Assembly (NCBI GenBank): GCA_910579995.1
Contig: CAJTWH010000007.1
Location: forward strand, 1-64,000
Direction of reading: 5' to 3'
DNA length: 64,000 bases
From: an uncultured Muribaculaceae bacterium
Lineage (GTDB): Bacteria; Bacteroidota; Bacteroidia; Bacteroidales; Muribaculaceae
Positions 49,983-58,363 of this stretch are shown in pieces; position 1 is the stretch's first letter, and every line of letters begins with the position of its first letter. The notes under the pieces were generated by a model. The model had not been told where the DNA came from, searched no databases, and saw only the letters and a program-made list of their open reading frames with translations. The translations under genes were made by a program, and so were the position numbers.

Positions 49983-51898
49983 TTTTTACTCAATTCGTTG
50001 ATAGACTTAAGAATATCGTCGCTCGTGAAGCCGCATATAGCCTGTAGCTGTGCCAGCGTGCCCTGCGGTATGAATCTGTCGGGTATGCCGAGACGATGTA
50101 CGGTGCGTTGATAGCCATGGTCGGCGAGCCAGTCTTCCACCGCCGATCCGAGGCCTCCGTCGCGCGTGCCGTCTTCTACCGTAATGATAGGGCAGTCGAG
50201 CTGAGCCACTTCTTCAAGAAGTTCGTCGTCGAGCGGTTTGAGGAATATCATGTCGTAGTGGGCAGCGTCTATGCCGTTTTTGCGTGCTTCGGCGACGGCC
50301 TTAGCCGCGTCGTCGGCGACAGGGCCGATTGTCAGCACTGCAATATCCTTGCCGGCTGTGAGGCGCTCGCCTTTTCCGATAGCCATTGCCTTGAACTCGC
50401 AATGCCAGTCGCTCCGATGGCCGGCTCCACGCGGATAGCGTATGGCAAAGGGGCCGAAGTCATCTGTCTGTGATGTATAAAGCAGGTTGCGGAGTGCACA
50501 TTCATCGCGGCCCGACGCTATGATCAGGCCGGGGATAGAGCGTAGATAAGCAAGGTCGTAAGCGCCGTGATGTGTGGCGCCGTCCTCGCCTACAAGCCCT
50601 GCGCGGTCTATGCAGAAAGTCACCGGCAGGTGCTGGAGAGCTACGTCGTGGATTATATGGTCGTAGGCTCGCTGCAGGAAGCTCGAATAGATAGCCACGT
50701 AAGGGCGCATGCCGTCTTTGGCAAGGCCGCCGGCGAAAGTCACCGCATGGCCTTCGCTGATTCCTACATCAAACACCCGCTCAGGCATTACCGACTGCAT
50801 GATACCTACCGATGTACCGGAAAGCATGGCTGCCGTGATACCCACAATCTTGGGATTCTTCTGTGCCAGTTCTACCAATGTATGGCCGAAAACATCCTGA
50901 TATTTCTGAGGTTTGGTCGGGTCGCATTTTGCTCCGGGTCGTTCGCCTGTGGCCGGATTGAATTTTCCGGGGGCGTGCCAAGAAGCCGGGTCGGCCTCGG
51001 CCGGGGCATAGCCTTTGCCTTTCACTGTGCGCAGGTGGAGTATGCGGGGGCCATCCATGTCGCGTATGTCGTTGAGGACACGCACGATAGTGTTGATGTC
51101 ATGGCCGTCGAACGGGCCGAAGTATCGTATGTCGAGACCTTCAAAGAGATTTTGCTGCTTGCTGATGAGCGATTTGAGGCTGTTGTTGAAGCGCAGGAGC
51201 GCACCCTTGCGCCGGTCGCTTACAAGATGTAGCTTTTTGAGCAGCTTGAATCCCTTGTAGCGAAGGTCATTATATAATTTCGATGTTGTGAGATGGGCAA
51301 GATATGAGTTGAGGGCGCCAACATTGGCGTCGATCGACATATCATTGTCGTTGAGCACTATAAGCAGGTTGTTGGGCGTGATTGAGGCGTTGTTGAGACC
51401 TTCGAATGCAAGGCCACCGCTTATGGAGGCGTCGCCTACTATAGCCACGACATTGCGGCGGGGCGACTCTTGTTGGAGCTGCGACGCAACGGCCATTCCC
51501 AAGGCTGCCGAAATTGAGTTGGAGGCATGGCCGGCAGAGAAAGTGTCGTATTCGCTTTCCTGCGGATTAGGGAAGCCGCTCAGACCGCCTAATTTACGGT
51601 TGGTTGAAAAGGCGTCGCGGCGTCCGGTGAGAAGTTTGTGGCCGTAGGCCTGATGACCCACATCCCACACCAAGCGGTCGTAAGGAGTGTTGAACACATA
51701 ATGCAAGGCGACGGTAAGCTCTACTGCGCCCATGCTCGAAGCGAAGTGCCCCGGATTTTCCGAGAGCGAATGAATCAGGAAATCACGGATTTCACCGCAC
51801 AGCTGTGGCAACTGTTCAGGCGACAATCTGCGGACGTCGGCCGGCGAGTCTATTCCGGCAAGCAACTTTCCGCATTGATATGATGATGACGCACTCAT
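49979..51898 (-). CDS. dxs: 1-deoxy-D-xylulose-5-phosphate synthase
   Basis: First step of the MEP isoprenoid pathway: pyruvate plus glyceraldehyde 3-phosphate to DXP, ThDP-dependent, cytoplasmic. 639 aa. Motifs: VWDVGHQAYGHK, GDASISGGLAFEGLNN (ThDP), FCIDRAGLVGEDGATHHG (transketolase-like) and the C-terminal domain with ITVEDGTRDGGLGS. Complete. Its start overlaps the stop of a 55-aa membrane protein (ATGA). Confidence 0.96.
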   Translation of the reverse strand: MSASSSYQCGKLLAGIDSPADVRRLSPEQLPQLCGEIRDFLIHSLSENPGHFASSMGAVELTVALHYVFNTPYDRLVWDVGHQAYGHKLLTGRRDAFSTNRKLGGLSGFPNPQESEYDTFSAGHASNSISAALGMAVASQLQQESPRRNVVAIVGDASISGGLAFEGLNNASITPNNLLIVLNDNDMSIDANVGALNSYLAHLTTSKLYNDLRYKGFKLLKKLHLVSDRRKGALLRFNNSLKSLISKQQNLFEGLDIRYFGPFDGHDINTIVRVLNDIRDMDGPRILHLRTVKGKGYAPAEADPASWHAPGKFNPATGERPGAKCDPTKPQKYQDVFGHTLVELAQKNPKIVGITAAMLSGTSVGIMQSVMPERVFDVGISEGHAVTFAGGLAKDGMRPYVAIYSSFLQRAYDHIIHDVALQHLPVTFCIDRAGLVGEDGATHHGAYDLAYLRSIPGLIIASGRDECALRNLLYTSQTDDFGPFAIRYPRGAGHRSDWHCEFKAMAIGKGERLTAGKDIAVLTIGPVADDAAKAVAEARKNGIDAAHYDMIFLKPLDDELLEEVAQLDCPIITVEDGTRDGGLGSAVEDWLADHGYQRTVHRLGIPDRFIPQGTLAQLQAICGFTSDDILKSINELSKK

Positions 51899-52062
51899 TT
51901 CTTCACATATTTTTTATACATCGGCACAAAGATAATGATTGCCGACGCTACTATTACAAAAGCTGTGTAGGCGGTGAATCTCGTGTGCATAAGGATATAA
52001 ACCACAAGTAGTAGCCAAAGAATACCCAATATGACAAAGCGCAGTATGACCGATGTCTTCAT
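51895..52062 (-). CDS. 55-aa two-helix membrane protein at the head of the dxs operon
   Basis: Small ORF encoding two hydrophobic helices (VILRFVILGILWLLLVVYIL; TAFVIVASAIIIFVPMY) and a basic tail (KKYVKK). It has a perfect promoter 20 bp upstream and overlaps the dxs start by 4 bp, so translation is likely and coupled to dxs. No family recognised. Confidence 0.75.
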   Translation of the reverse strand: MKTSVILRFVILGILWLLLVVYILMHTRFTAYTAFVIVASAIIIFVPMYKKYVKK

Positions 52063-52081
52063 TTCTATGATTTATGATTTG

Positions 52082-52113
52082 CAAAGTTACTCATTTTTTA
52101 TTGTTTCCGCAAA
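52082..52113 (-). promoter_or_regulatory. Consensus promoter of the dxs-trkA-trkH operon
   Basis: Minus-strand TTTG (52110-52113), 20-bp spacer, TAACTTTG (52082-52089). Confidence 0.82.
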
Positions 52114-52551
52114 CTATGGCGGTATGACGTGAAATTACGCAGGATGTTTGTCGGTATGAAAAATATTAACTAAAATGCAAGTTGTTTATCTAAAATAGGT
52201 GCTATATGCGCTTATTTGTGCTGCTTTTGTGGCGATATGTATTGTTGTCTGAATTTTTAATCAAATCCTCTCAATGAAAAAACTCCTGTTGACACTTCCC
52301 GCTGTCTTGTAGACGAAACTGTTAGAAAGTTATTAAACTGTTTTATCGAATAAGATGAAGCCGTGTCACGAAATTGTGAAACGGCTTCAGTTTATTGCAA
52401 AAAAAAATCGGCTGTCTCACGACACCCGAAAATCTTTAACCTTAAATCTAATACCATGAAAAAACACAGTGCAAAATCAGTAATTATACATATCTAACAT
52501 GCGGCCTCTGCAAAAAGTTCAGCAGGCAGTGAAATTTTTTTCGCTGATGGT
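52114..52551. other. Gene-free stretch with two truncated signal-peptide ORFs
   Basis: About 440 bp without a full gene. On the plus strand, two tiny ORFs resemble the first codons of secreted proteins: MKKLLLTLPAVL then stop at 52274, and MKKHSAKSVIIHI then stop at 52456, the latter behind an AT-rich leader. Between them lies a strong hairpin (GAAGCCGT/ACGGCTTC, about 52363-52388). They look like relics of lost genes. Nothing else seen. Confidence 0.4.
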
Positions 52552-52557
52552 AAAAAG

Positions 52558-52624
52558 AAACGGAGCTCGTCGTCGCGACGGGCTCCGTTTCGGGGGGAAG
52601 ATGAATCCTCACGGATGAGGATTC
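52558..52624 (-). terminator. Tandem terminator hairpins after mutB
   Basis: Nearest to the gene is GAATCCTC/GAGGATTC (52603-52624) flanked by six-G runs; next AAACGGAGC/GCTCCGTTT (52558-52590), followed on the minus strand by a T-rich run. Together they close the mutA-mutB transcript. Confidence 0.78.
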
Positions 52625-52632
52625 GGGGGGAA

Positions 52633-54762
52633 TTATTCTTCGTTGAGTATCTCAAGCATCTTGATGGCCGACAGCGGGATACGTGTGCCGGGGCCGAAGA
52701 TGGCGGCTACGCCGGCCTTGTAGAGGAAGTCGTAGTCCTGAGCGGGAATCACACCGCCTGCAGTAACGAGGATATCCTCGCGGCCAAGTTTCTTGAGCTC
52801 CTCGATAACCTGAGGAATCAAGGTCTTGTGTCCTGCGGCGAGCGATGATACACCAAGAATGTGTACGTCGTTCTCGACAGCCTGACGGGCAGCCTCGGCG
52901 GGAGTCTGGAAGAGAGGTCCCATGTCGACGTCGAAACCGCAGTCGGCATAGCCGGTTGCAACAACCTTGGCGCCGCGGTCGTGGCCGTCCTGACCCATCT
53001 TGGCAATCATGATACGGGGCTGACGACCCTCGCGTTTGGCGAACTCCTCGCACATCTGCTGAGCGCGGATGAAGTCGGGATCTTGTTTGGTTTCGTTTGC
53101 GTACACGCCTGAGATAGTTTTGATTTGTGCTTTGTAACGGCCTACTACTTCTTCGCAGGCATCAGAAATTTCGCCAAGTGTAGCGCGGAGGCCGGCGGCT
53201 TTGACAGCGAGGTCAAGCAGGTTGCCTTCTTTGCTGCGTACACATTCGGTGATTGCGGCAAGAGCTTCTTTCACCTTGGCTTCGTCGCGGTGACCTTTCA
53301 CCTCGTTGAGGCGTTCGATCTGTTCGCGGCGTACTTCTGTATTGTCGATTTCGAGGATGTCGATCGGGTCCTCATGGTCAAGACGGTATTTGTTGATACC
53401 TACGATGGTCTGACGGCCTGAGTCGATACGAGCCTGAGTGCGTGCGGCAGCCTCTTCGATACGGAGTTTGGGAAGACCGGTCTCGATAGCTTTGGCCATG
53501 CCGCCGAGCTTCTCGATTTCCTGAATGTGCTCCCATGCGCGGTGTGCGATCTCGTTGGTGAGGGCTTCTACGTAGTATGAGCCGCCCCACGGGTCGATGG
53601 CGCGGGTTACCTGTGTCTCTTCCTGAATGTAGATCTGGGTGTTACGGGCGATACGGGCCGAGAAGTCGGTCGGCAGTGCGATAGCTTCGTCAAGAGCGTT
53701 GGTGTGCAAGCTCTGGGTGTGGCCAAGAGCGGCGCCCATAGCCTCGATACAGGTACGGCCTACGTTGTTGAAGGGATCCTGCTCGGTGAGCGACCAACCA
53801 GAGGTCTGCGAGTGTGTGCGCAGTGCGAGCGATTTGGGGTTCTTGGGGTTGAATTGTTTTACAATCTTTGCCCAAAGCATACGGGCGGCACGCATTTTTG
53901 CCACTTCCATGAAGTAGTTCATGCCGATAGCCCAGAAGAACGACAGGCGCGGTGCGAAAGCGTCGATATCCATGCCGGCGTTGACACCTGCACGAAGATA
54001 TTCAAGACCGTCGGCAAGTGTGTAGGCGAGCTCGATGTCGCATGTCGCGCCGGCTTCCTGCATGTGGTAGCCCGAGATGGAGATCGAGTTGAACTTGGGC
54101 ATGTTCTGCGAGGTATACTCGAAGATGTCGGCGATGATACGCATAGAGAACTCCGGCGGATAGATATAGGTGTTGCGCACCATAAATTCCTTGAGGATAT
54201 CGTTCTGGATAGTACCTGCCATCTCTTCAAGTTTCGCTCCCTGCTCAAGACCGGCGTTGATGTAGAAGGCGAGTACGGGGAGTACGGCGCCGTTCATAGT
54301 CATCGACACTGACATCTTGTTGAGAGGTATACCGTCGAAGAGCACTTTCATGTCGTCGATAGAGCAGATCGATACACCTGCTTTACCTACGTCGCCTACA
54401 ACACGGGGGTGGTCGGCATCGTAGCCGCGGTGTGTGGCAAGGTCAAATGCAACCGACAGACCTTTCTGACCGGCTGCAAGGTTACGGCGGTAGAAAGCGT
54501 TTGACTCGGCGGCGGTAGAGAAGCCGGCATACTGGCGGATTGTCCAAGGACGGAGGGGATACATGGCGCTGTACGGGCCACGCAGATATGGAGGTATGCC
54601 GCTCATGTAGTTGAGGTGCTCGAGCCCCTCAAGGTCGGCTTTGGTGTAGACGGGCTTTACCGGGATACGTTCGGGGGTTTCCCATTCCTCGGTCGCTGTG
54701 GCAGCGGGTTTGGCGCCACAGAGCCCTGATGTAATATCTATGTTCTTAAAATCGGGTTTCAT
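52633..54762 (-). CDS. mutB: Methylmalonyl-CoA mutase, large subunit
   Basis: Adenosylcobalamin-dependent isomerase, succinyl-CoA to (R)-methylmalonyl-CoA, in the succinate-to-propionate route of Bacteroidales. 709 aa: TIM barrel with substrate residues (YAGFSTAAESNAFYR, RTHSQTSGWSL) and a C-terminal B12 domain with QDGHDRG (the DxHxxG cobalt ligand) and GGVIPAQDY. The catalytic subunit of the pair; 17 bp behind mutA. Confidence 0.96.
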   Translation of the reverse strand: MKPDFKNIDITSGLCGAKPAATATEEWETPERIPVKPVYTKADLEGLEHLNYMSGIPPYLRGPYSAMYPLRPWTIRQYAGFSTAAESNAFYRRNLAAGQKGLSVAFDLATHRGYDADHPRVVGDVGKAGVSICSIDDMKVLFDGIPLNKMSVSMTMNGAVLPVLAFYINAGLEQGAKLEEMAGTIQNDILKEFMVRNTYIYPPEFSMRIIADIFEYTSQNMPKFNSISISGYHMQEAGATCDIELAYTLADGLEYLRAGVNAGMDIDAFAPRLSFFWAIGMNYFMEVAKMRAARMLWAKIVKQFNPKNPKSLALRTHSQTSGWSLTEQDPFNNVGRTCIEAMGAALGHTQSLHTNALDEAIALPTDFSARIARNTQIYIQEETQVTRAIDPWGGSYYVEALTNEIAHRAWEHIQEIEKLGGMAKAIETGLPKLRIEEAAARTQARIDSGRQTIVGINKYRLDHEDPIDILEIDNTEVRREQIERLNEVKGHRDEAKVKEALAAITECVRSKEGNLLDLAVKAAGLRATLGEISDACEEVVGRYKAQIKTISGVYANETKQDPDFIRAQQMCEEFAKREGRQPRIMIAKMGQDGHDRGAKVVATGYADCGFDVDMGPLFQTPAEAARQAVENDVHILGVSSLAAGHKTLIPQVIEELKKLGREDILVTAGGVIPAQDYDFLYKAGVAAIFGPGTRIPLSAIKMLEILNEE

Positions 54763-54779
54763 AGTGGGGAGCCTGTGAC

Positions 54780-56627
54780 TTATTTGTTGAGTAGACGGTT
54801 GTTGAAATCGCGCAGGGTGTCGAGCACATTGCAGCGTACATGTACGAAGTCGTTGATACCGGCAGCTTTAAGCTCGTCGGTGCAGGCGGGGTTGCCGGCA
54901 ACGACAAACTCTGCACGGCCGTCGAGGTACTTGTAGGCGGCAGGTGCGAGCTCGGCATATTCGTCGTCGCTTGAGCAGAGTACCACCACGTCGGCTCCTT
55001 GAGCCAATGCAGCGTCTACGCCTTCTTCTACGGTGTTGAAGCCGAGGTTGTCGATGATTTCATAGCCGGCGCAACCGAAGAAGTTGGTCGAGAACTGTGC
55101 ACGGGCAAGGCGCATGGCAAGGTTGCCGATGGTGAGCATAAACACTTTGGGGCGTTTTGCTGCGGCCTCGGTGGCAAGGCGGAGTTCTTCGAAGTCGGTG
55201 GCGGCGCGTTTGTTGGTCAGCGCGTTGGGGCCGTCTTCATGGCCGCAGCCGCAGTGGCATTTGCAGCCTGTAGTCTCGATTTTGTCGGAGGCTTTCTCGT
55301 TGATGTTGGGATACTGGTTTGTGCCGAGGAGTATCTCTTTGCGGCGTGCAACGTCGGTGTGGCGTTTGGCGCACGACTCATTTACAGCCTTCTGTACCTT
55401 GCCCTCGCCCACGCAGGCGAAGAATCCGCCTTCCTCTTCTGTTTCGAGGAAGAGCTTCCAAGCCTCTTTGGCTATCGACACGGTAAGTTCCTCTACATAG
55501 TAGCTGCCGCCGGCAGGGTCTACAACCTTGTCGAGGTGGCTCTCTTCCTTAAGGAGGAACTGCTGGTTGCGGGCTATACGCTCAGAGAAAGCGTCGGGTG
55601 TCTTATAAGGAGTATCGAAAGGAGTTGTCACAATCGAGTCTACACCGCCTACACAGGCCGAGAATGTTTCGGTCTGGCTGCGGAGCAGATTCACGTGTGC
55701 GTCATAGATAGTCTGGTTGAAGCGCGATGTAGAAGCGTTAACCATCATCTTGGCGGCAGCTTCCGAAGCTCCGTATTGCTCTACGATTTGAGCCCAGAGC
55801 ATACGTGCGGCGCGGAATTTGGCAATCTCCATGAAGAAGTTGCTCGATACGCACATATTGAATTTTATGCGCATGGCCACTTCGTCGGCGCTGCGGCCGG
55901 CTTCGGTAAGGAGGGTCATCCATTGAGCACCCCAAGCGAGAGCGTAGCCTGATTCCTGATATATGAATGCACCGGCATTGGCAAGAATGTCAGAGTCTAC
56001 ACTGAGGCAGCGAAGACCGGCAACGGGAGCTACAACGTCGAGAAGCTCGGCAGCTGTAGCTGTAATGGCTGCACTGTCTACGCCTTCTACTCCGTGACGG
56101 AACTGACGGCGGAGAGGGTTATAGTCGATTGATCCGCGGAAAGTATCGGTAGCACCGGCAGCAGCTACGGCAGCCACGAGAGCTTTAGCTACTTCTACAA
56201 CTTTGCCGGGGCAGCAGGTCAGGTTGATTTCAACTTTGCCAAGGTCTATATCCTTGAGCAATGTAGCGACATCGGCTGCGTCGCCAACTTTGAAGCCCAA
56301 AGAGGTAACACCCTTGGTGAGAACATCGAGAGCTGTCTTGTTAGCTTCCTCTGCACTGTCGGCAATGATATTCTGGCGGGTAAGCCAGTCATTGTCGGTA
56401 CGCGTGCCGCGTACGTATGGATATTGACCGGGAAGCGAGTCTGTGGTTTTGAAATCGGCGATGTCCTCGGCGCGATATACGGGCTGCACATCAAAGCCTT
56501 CATTGGTTCGCCAAACCAGTTTCTTGTTGAAATCCGCCCCTTTGAGGTCGGCTTCCACTTTGGCGCGCCATTCTGCGTAGCTCACCTCTGGAAACTGGTC
56601 GAATAATCTTTCTTTATTTTCTGCCAT
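54780..56627 (-). CDS. mutA: Methylmalonyl-CoA mutase, small subunit
   Basis: Non-catalytic partner of MutB, 615 aa, with the same fold but a degenerate B12 domain (no DxHxxG; it reads MLTIGNLAMRLARAQFSTN). Between barrel and B12 domain there is a Cys/His cluster (CKCHCGCGHED, about residues 455-465) that could bind a metal; I do not know whether this is usual. Opens the operon behind its own promoter. No cobalamin riboswitch is seen in the 5' leader. Confidence 0.94.
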   Translation of the reverse strand: MAENKERLFDQFPEVSYAEWRAKVEADLKGADFNKKLVWRTNEGFDVQPVYRAEDIADFKTTDSLPGQYPYVRGTRTDNDWLTRQNIIADSAEEANKTALDVLTKGVTSLGFKVGDAADVATLLKDIDLGKVEINLTCCPGKVVEVAKALVAAVAAAGATDTFRGSIDYNPLRRQFRHGVEGVDSAAITATAAELLDVVAPVAGLRCLSVDSDILANAGAFIYQESGYALAWGAQWMTLLTEAGRSADEVAMRIKFNMCVSSNFFMEIAKFRAARMLWAQIVEQYGASEAAAKMMVNASTSRFNQTIYDAHVNLLRSQTETFSACVGGVDSIVTTPFDTPYKTPDAFSERIARNQQFLLKEESHLDKVVDPAGGSYYVEELTVSIAKEAWKLFLETEEEGGFFACVGEGKVQKAVNESCAKRHTDVARRKEILLGTNQYPNINEKASDKIETTGCKCHCGCGHEDGPNALTNKRAATDFEELRLATEAAAKRPKVFMLTIGNLAMRLARAQFSTNFFGCAGYEIIDNLGFNTVEEGVDAALAQGADVVVLCSSDDEYAELAPAAYKYLDGRAEFVVAGNPACTDELKAAGINDFVHVRCNVLDTLRDFNNRLLNK

Positions 56628-56710
56628 AAATATTTGATATATCGATATATGATATTTTATTCAATAGTATTGATCTAAGGGCGATGCGGCAGCATACACC
56701 TTTCAGCCCA

Positions 56711-56741
56711 CAAAAATAAGGTTTTTTAAATAAATAGCAAA
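56711..56741 (-). promoter_or_regulatory. Consensus promoter for mutA-mutB
   Basis: Minus-strand TTTG (56738-56741), 19-bp spacer, TATTTTTG (56711-56718), 84 bp before the mutA ATG. Confidence 0.72.
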
Positions 56742-56840
56742 ATTAATCGCGTAAATTTCCGCAATTCAATATTATCGCTCTCTTCGGAGGCGCCGTTGTC
56801 GGAGCTGCTGGAGAAGAAAGGAGTGGGCAAAGAGGCTTCT

Positions 56841-57500
56841 CTATATTGTTTCATTATTACCTTTCTGGCCAATCCAGCCGTTTCTGATTACCTTCCGGCT
56901 ATAGAATGGGAGGTAGAAGAAATTTAAGTAAAGAAGGAATACTCCATACTTTGGCTCATCGTGTATTCTGCTGATATTCATAGTTATGGATAGTGTTATG
57001 TATGCCACGACTATCAATGGGGCTAGAATCCATATTTGCACAAAACCTCCGAAGGGCCACACGTGCAAAATTTCGATTATCGTACCTGCTGTCAGGTAAA
57101 TATCGAAGATAACTGTTATCAGACAACCGGCTTTATAGAGCTTTAAGGTGAGAGTGGCAATCGTCTTGCTATCTTCCTTGACTTGTTTCTTACGTAGCGC
57201 AGTTTTGTTGTCTTTGTGCGACGTCTTCTTTAGGAGTAGTATGGAGATTATGGGGTTGCCGAACAAATGGAACGGCAAGAGAAATGCAAGCAACTTGTCA
57301 TAGCCTTTTTTTATGCAGAGTCGGATATTATATATAAATAATATGATAGATCCAATCCAAAGCGCCATCATTATCAACCGATGACTCAGGCCCGCCTTAT
57401 ATCCATGAGTAACCATCCAAAAGAATACTCCTACATCGGCAAGCGCGAGTATATTGCAGACTATAAGACTTAGATATATAATTCTTGAGTTTTTTATCAT
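56841..57500 (-). CDS. Membrane protein, paralog of 13446-14072
   Basis: 219 aa with about six hydrophobic segments (YLSLIVCNILALADVGVFFW, MMALWIGSIILFIYNIRLC, a C-terminal LLYLNFFYLPFYSRKV) and a basic middle loop (KKTSHKDNKTALRKKQ). It shares layout and motifs with the last gene of the Rhs region. AT-rich against the housekeeping genes on both sides. Function unknown. A secreted-protein gene precedes it, as in the Rhs tail. Confidence 0.7.
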   Translation of the reverse strand: MIKNSRIIYLSLIVCNILALADVGVFFWMVTHGYKAGLSHRLIMMALWIGSIILFIYNIRLCIKKGYDKLLAFLLPFHLFGNPIISILLLKKTSHKDNKTALRKKQVKEDSKTIATLTLKLYKAGCLITVIFDIYLTAGTIIEILHVWPFGGFVQIWILAPLIVVAYITLSITMNISRIHDEPKYGVFLLYLNFFYLPFYSRKVIRNGWIGQKGNNETI

Positions 57501-57578
57501 AAGTACAATGACTTTACAGCGGTTGCAAAAATGTTTAGAGAGAAGATACTGCTATGATGGGATATTTATGCCATAGAA

Positions 57579-58148
57579 CTATCTTTTTATTGTTATCTTG
57601 AAATTCTCTGCCTTTTGGTAATTGACCATGCTTATAGGTACTATTATACTGCTGACCCATTCAGGATTATCTATTCCCAAAGACGAAACTGTCTTTTCGT
57701 AGAATGAGTCTTTGTCGGCATACAAGAAAATTCCTGTAAGGCTGATATATTTTATTTTGATATAGCTCCCGTCTTGTAATTGAATTTGTTGTGAATCGGT
57801 TAATTCCCTGAATTTTTCATTGTATTCTAACATGAAATTTTCCCAGTCGCGATATGTTTGTCTGCTGTTTCCGAACACTATTTTATAAGCTTCTGAAATG
57901 GCATATCCCATGGAAGGAATGTATGGGTTAGACTTTAATATATTTTGTGCAAAAGAGTCGAAATCAGTATTATCGATTGCTACGGAATCAGCTTCCACTG
58001 CACATTCAAATATAACAGGATATTGATTCTCACTCTGCCAAGTTATATTTAGTAATATGTAATGACCGCCAAAAAGTTGTGATGTTTTGGAGCTTGCATA
58101 ACAGCAAAGTGCTGCGAAAAAGGATACAATTAGAATGGCGAATCTCAT
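57579..58148 (-). CDS. Secreted protein of unknown function
   Basis: 189-aa exported protein with a signal peptide (MRFAILIVSFFAALCCYAS) and no recognised domain; the body is mixed alpha/beta with many aromatic residues (NSRQTYRDWENFMLEYNEKF). Low GC. Transcribed from a TATCTTTG promoter about 135 bp upstream and followed by the membrane paralog. It may be an accessory gene of the same kind as those behind the Rhs cassettes, but shows no clear sequence match to them. Confidence 0.65.
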   Translation of the reverse strand: MRFAILIVSFFAALCCYASSKTSQLFGGHYILLNITWQSENQYPVIFECAVEADSVAIDNTDFDSFAQNILKSNPYIPSMGYAISEAYKIVFGNSRQTYRDWENFMLEYNEKFRELTDSQQIQLQDGSYIKIKYISLTGIFLYADKDSFYEKTVSSLGIDNPEWVSSIIVPISMVNYQKAENFKITIKR

Positions 58149-58282
58149 GCTTGGTCAAAAAAACTGGGTGAAATCACGTTCTGTCACTATTGATGTGTTC
58201 ATTGTCGCAGTTTTTACAAGAAATACAAGTATGGGTTGTTGTGGAGGTGATAAACATGACTGTTAGAGGCTGGTTTCACCTG

Positions 58283-58290
58283 CAAAGATA
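58283..58290 (-). promoter_or_regulatory. -7 element for the 57.6-kb secreted protein
   Basis: Minus-strand TATCTTTG with GTTG 19 bp upstream (one mismatch to TTTG). The region 58149-58363 otherwise holds the divergent leader of the ktrB-like gene. Confidence 0.55.
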
Positions 58291-58363
58291 GCGAAATATC
58301 TATTAAAAACAACCCCGTTGTTTGCTTTTTCAACATTAATAGTCATATTGGTGTTATGATATT

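Noticed and set aside
54999..55952. Long open frame (about 317 codons) on the plus strand opposite mutA
   Set aside because: Antisense shadow of a certain gene; Cys- and Ala-rich translation without any family features.
56628..56840. Possible cobalamin riboswitch ahead of mutA
   Set aside because: I find no B12-box-like conserved segment; only a standard promoter and AT-rich leader. A short GC-rich patch (56780-56840) reads like coding sequence but is too short to call.
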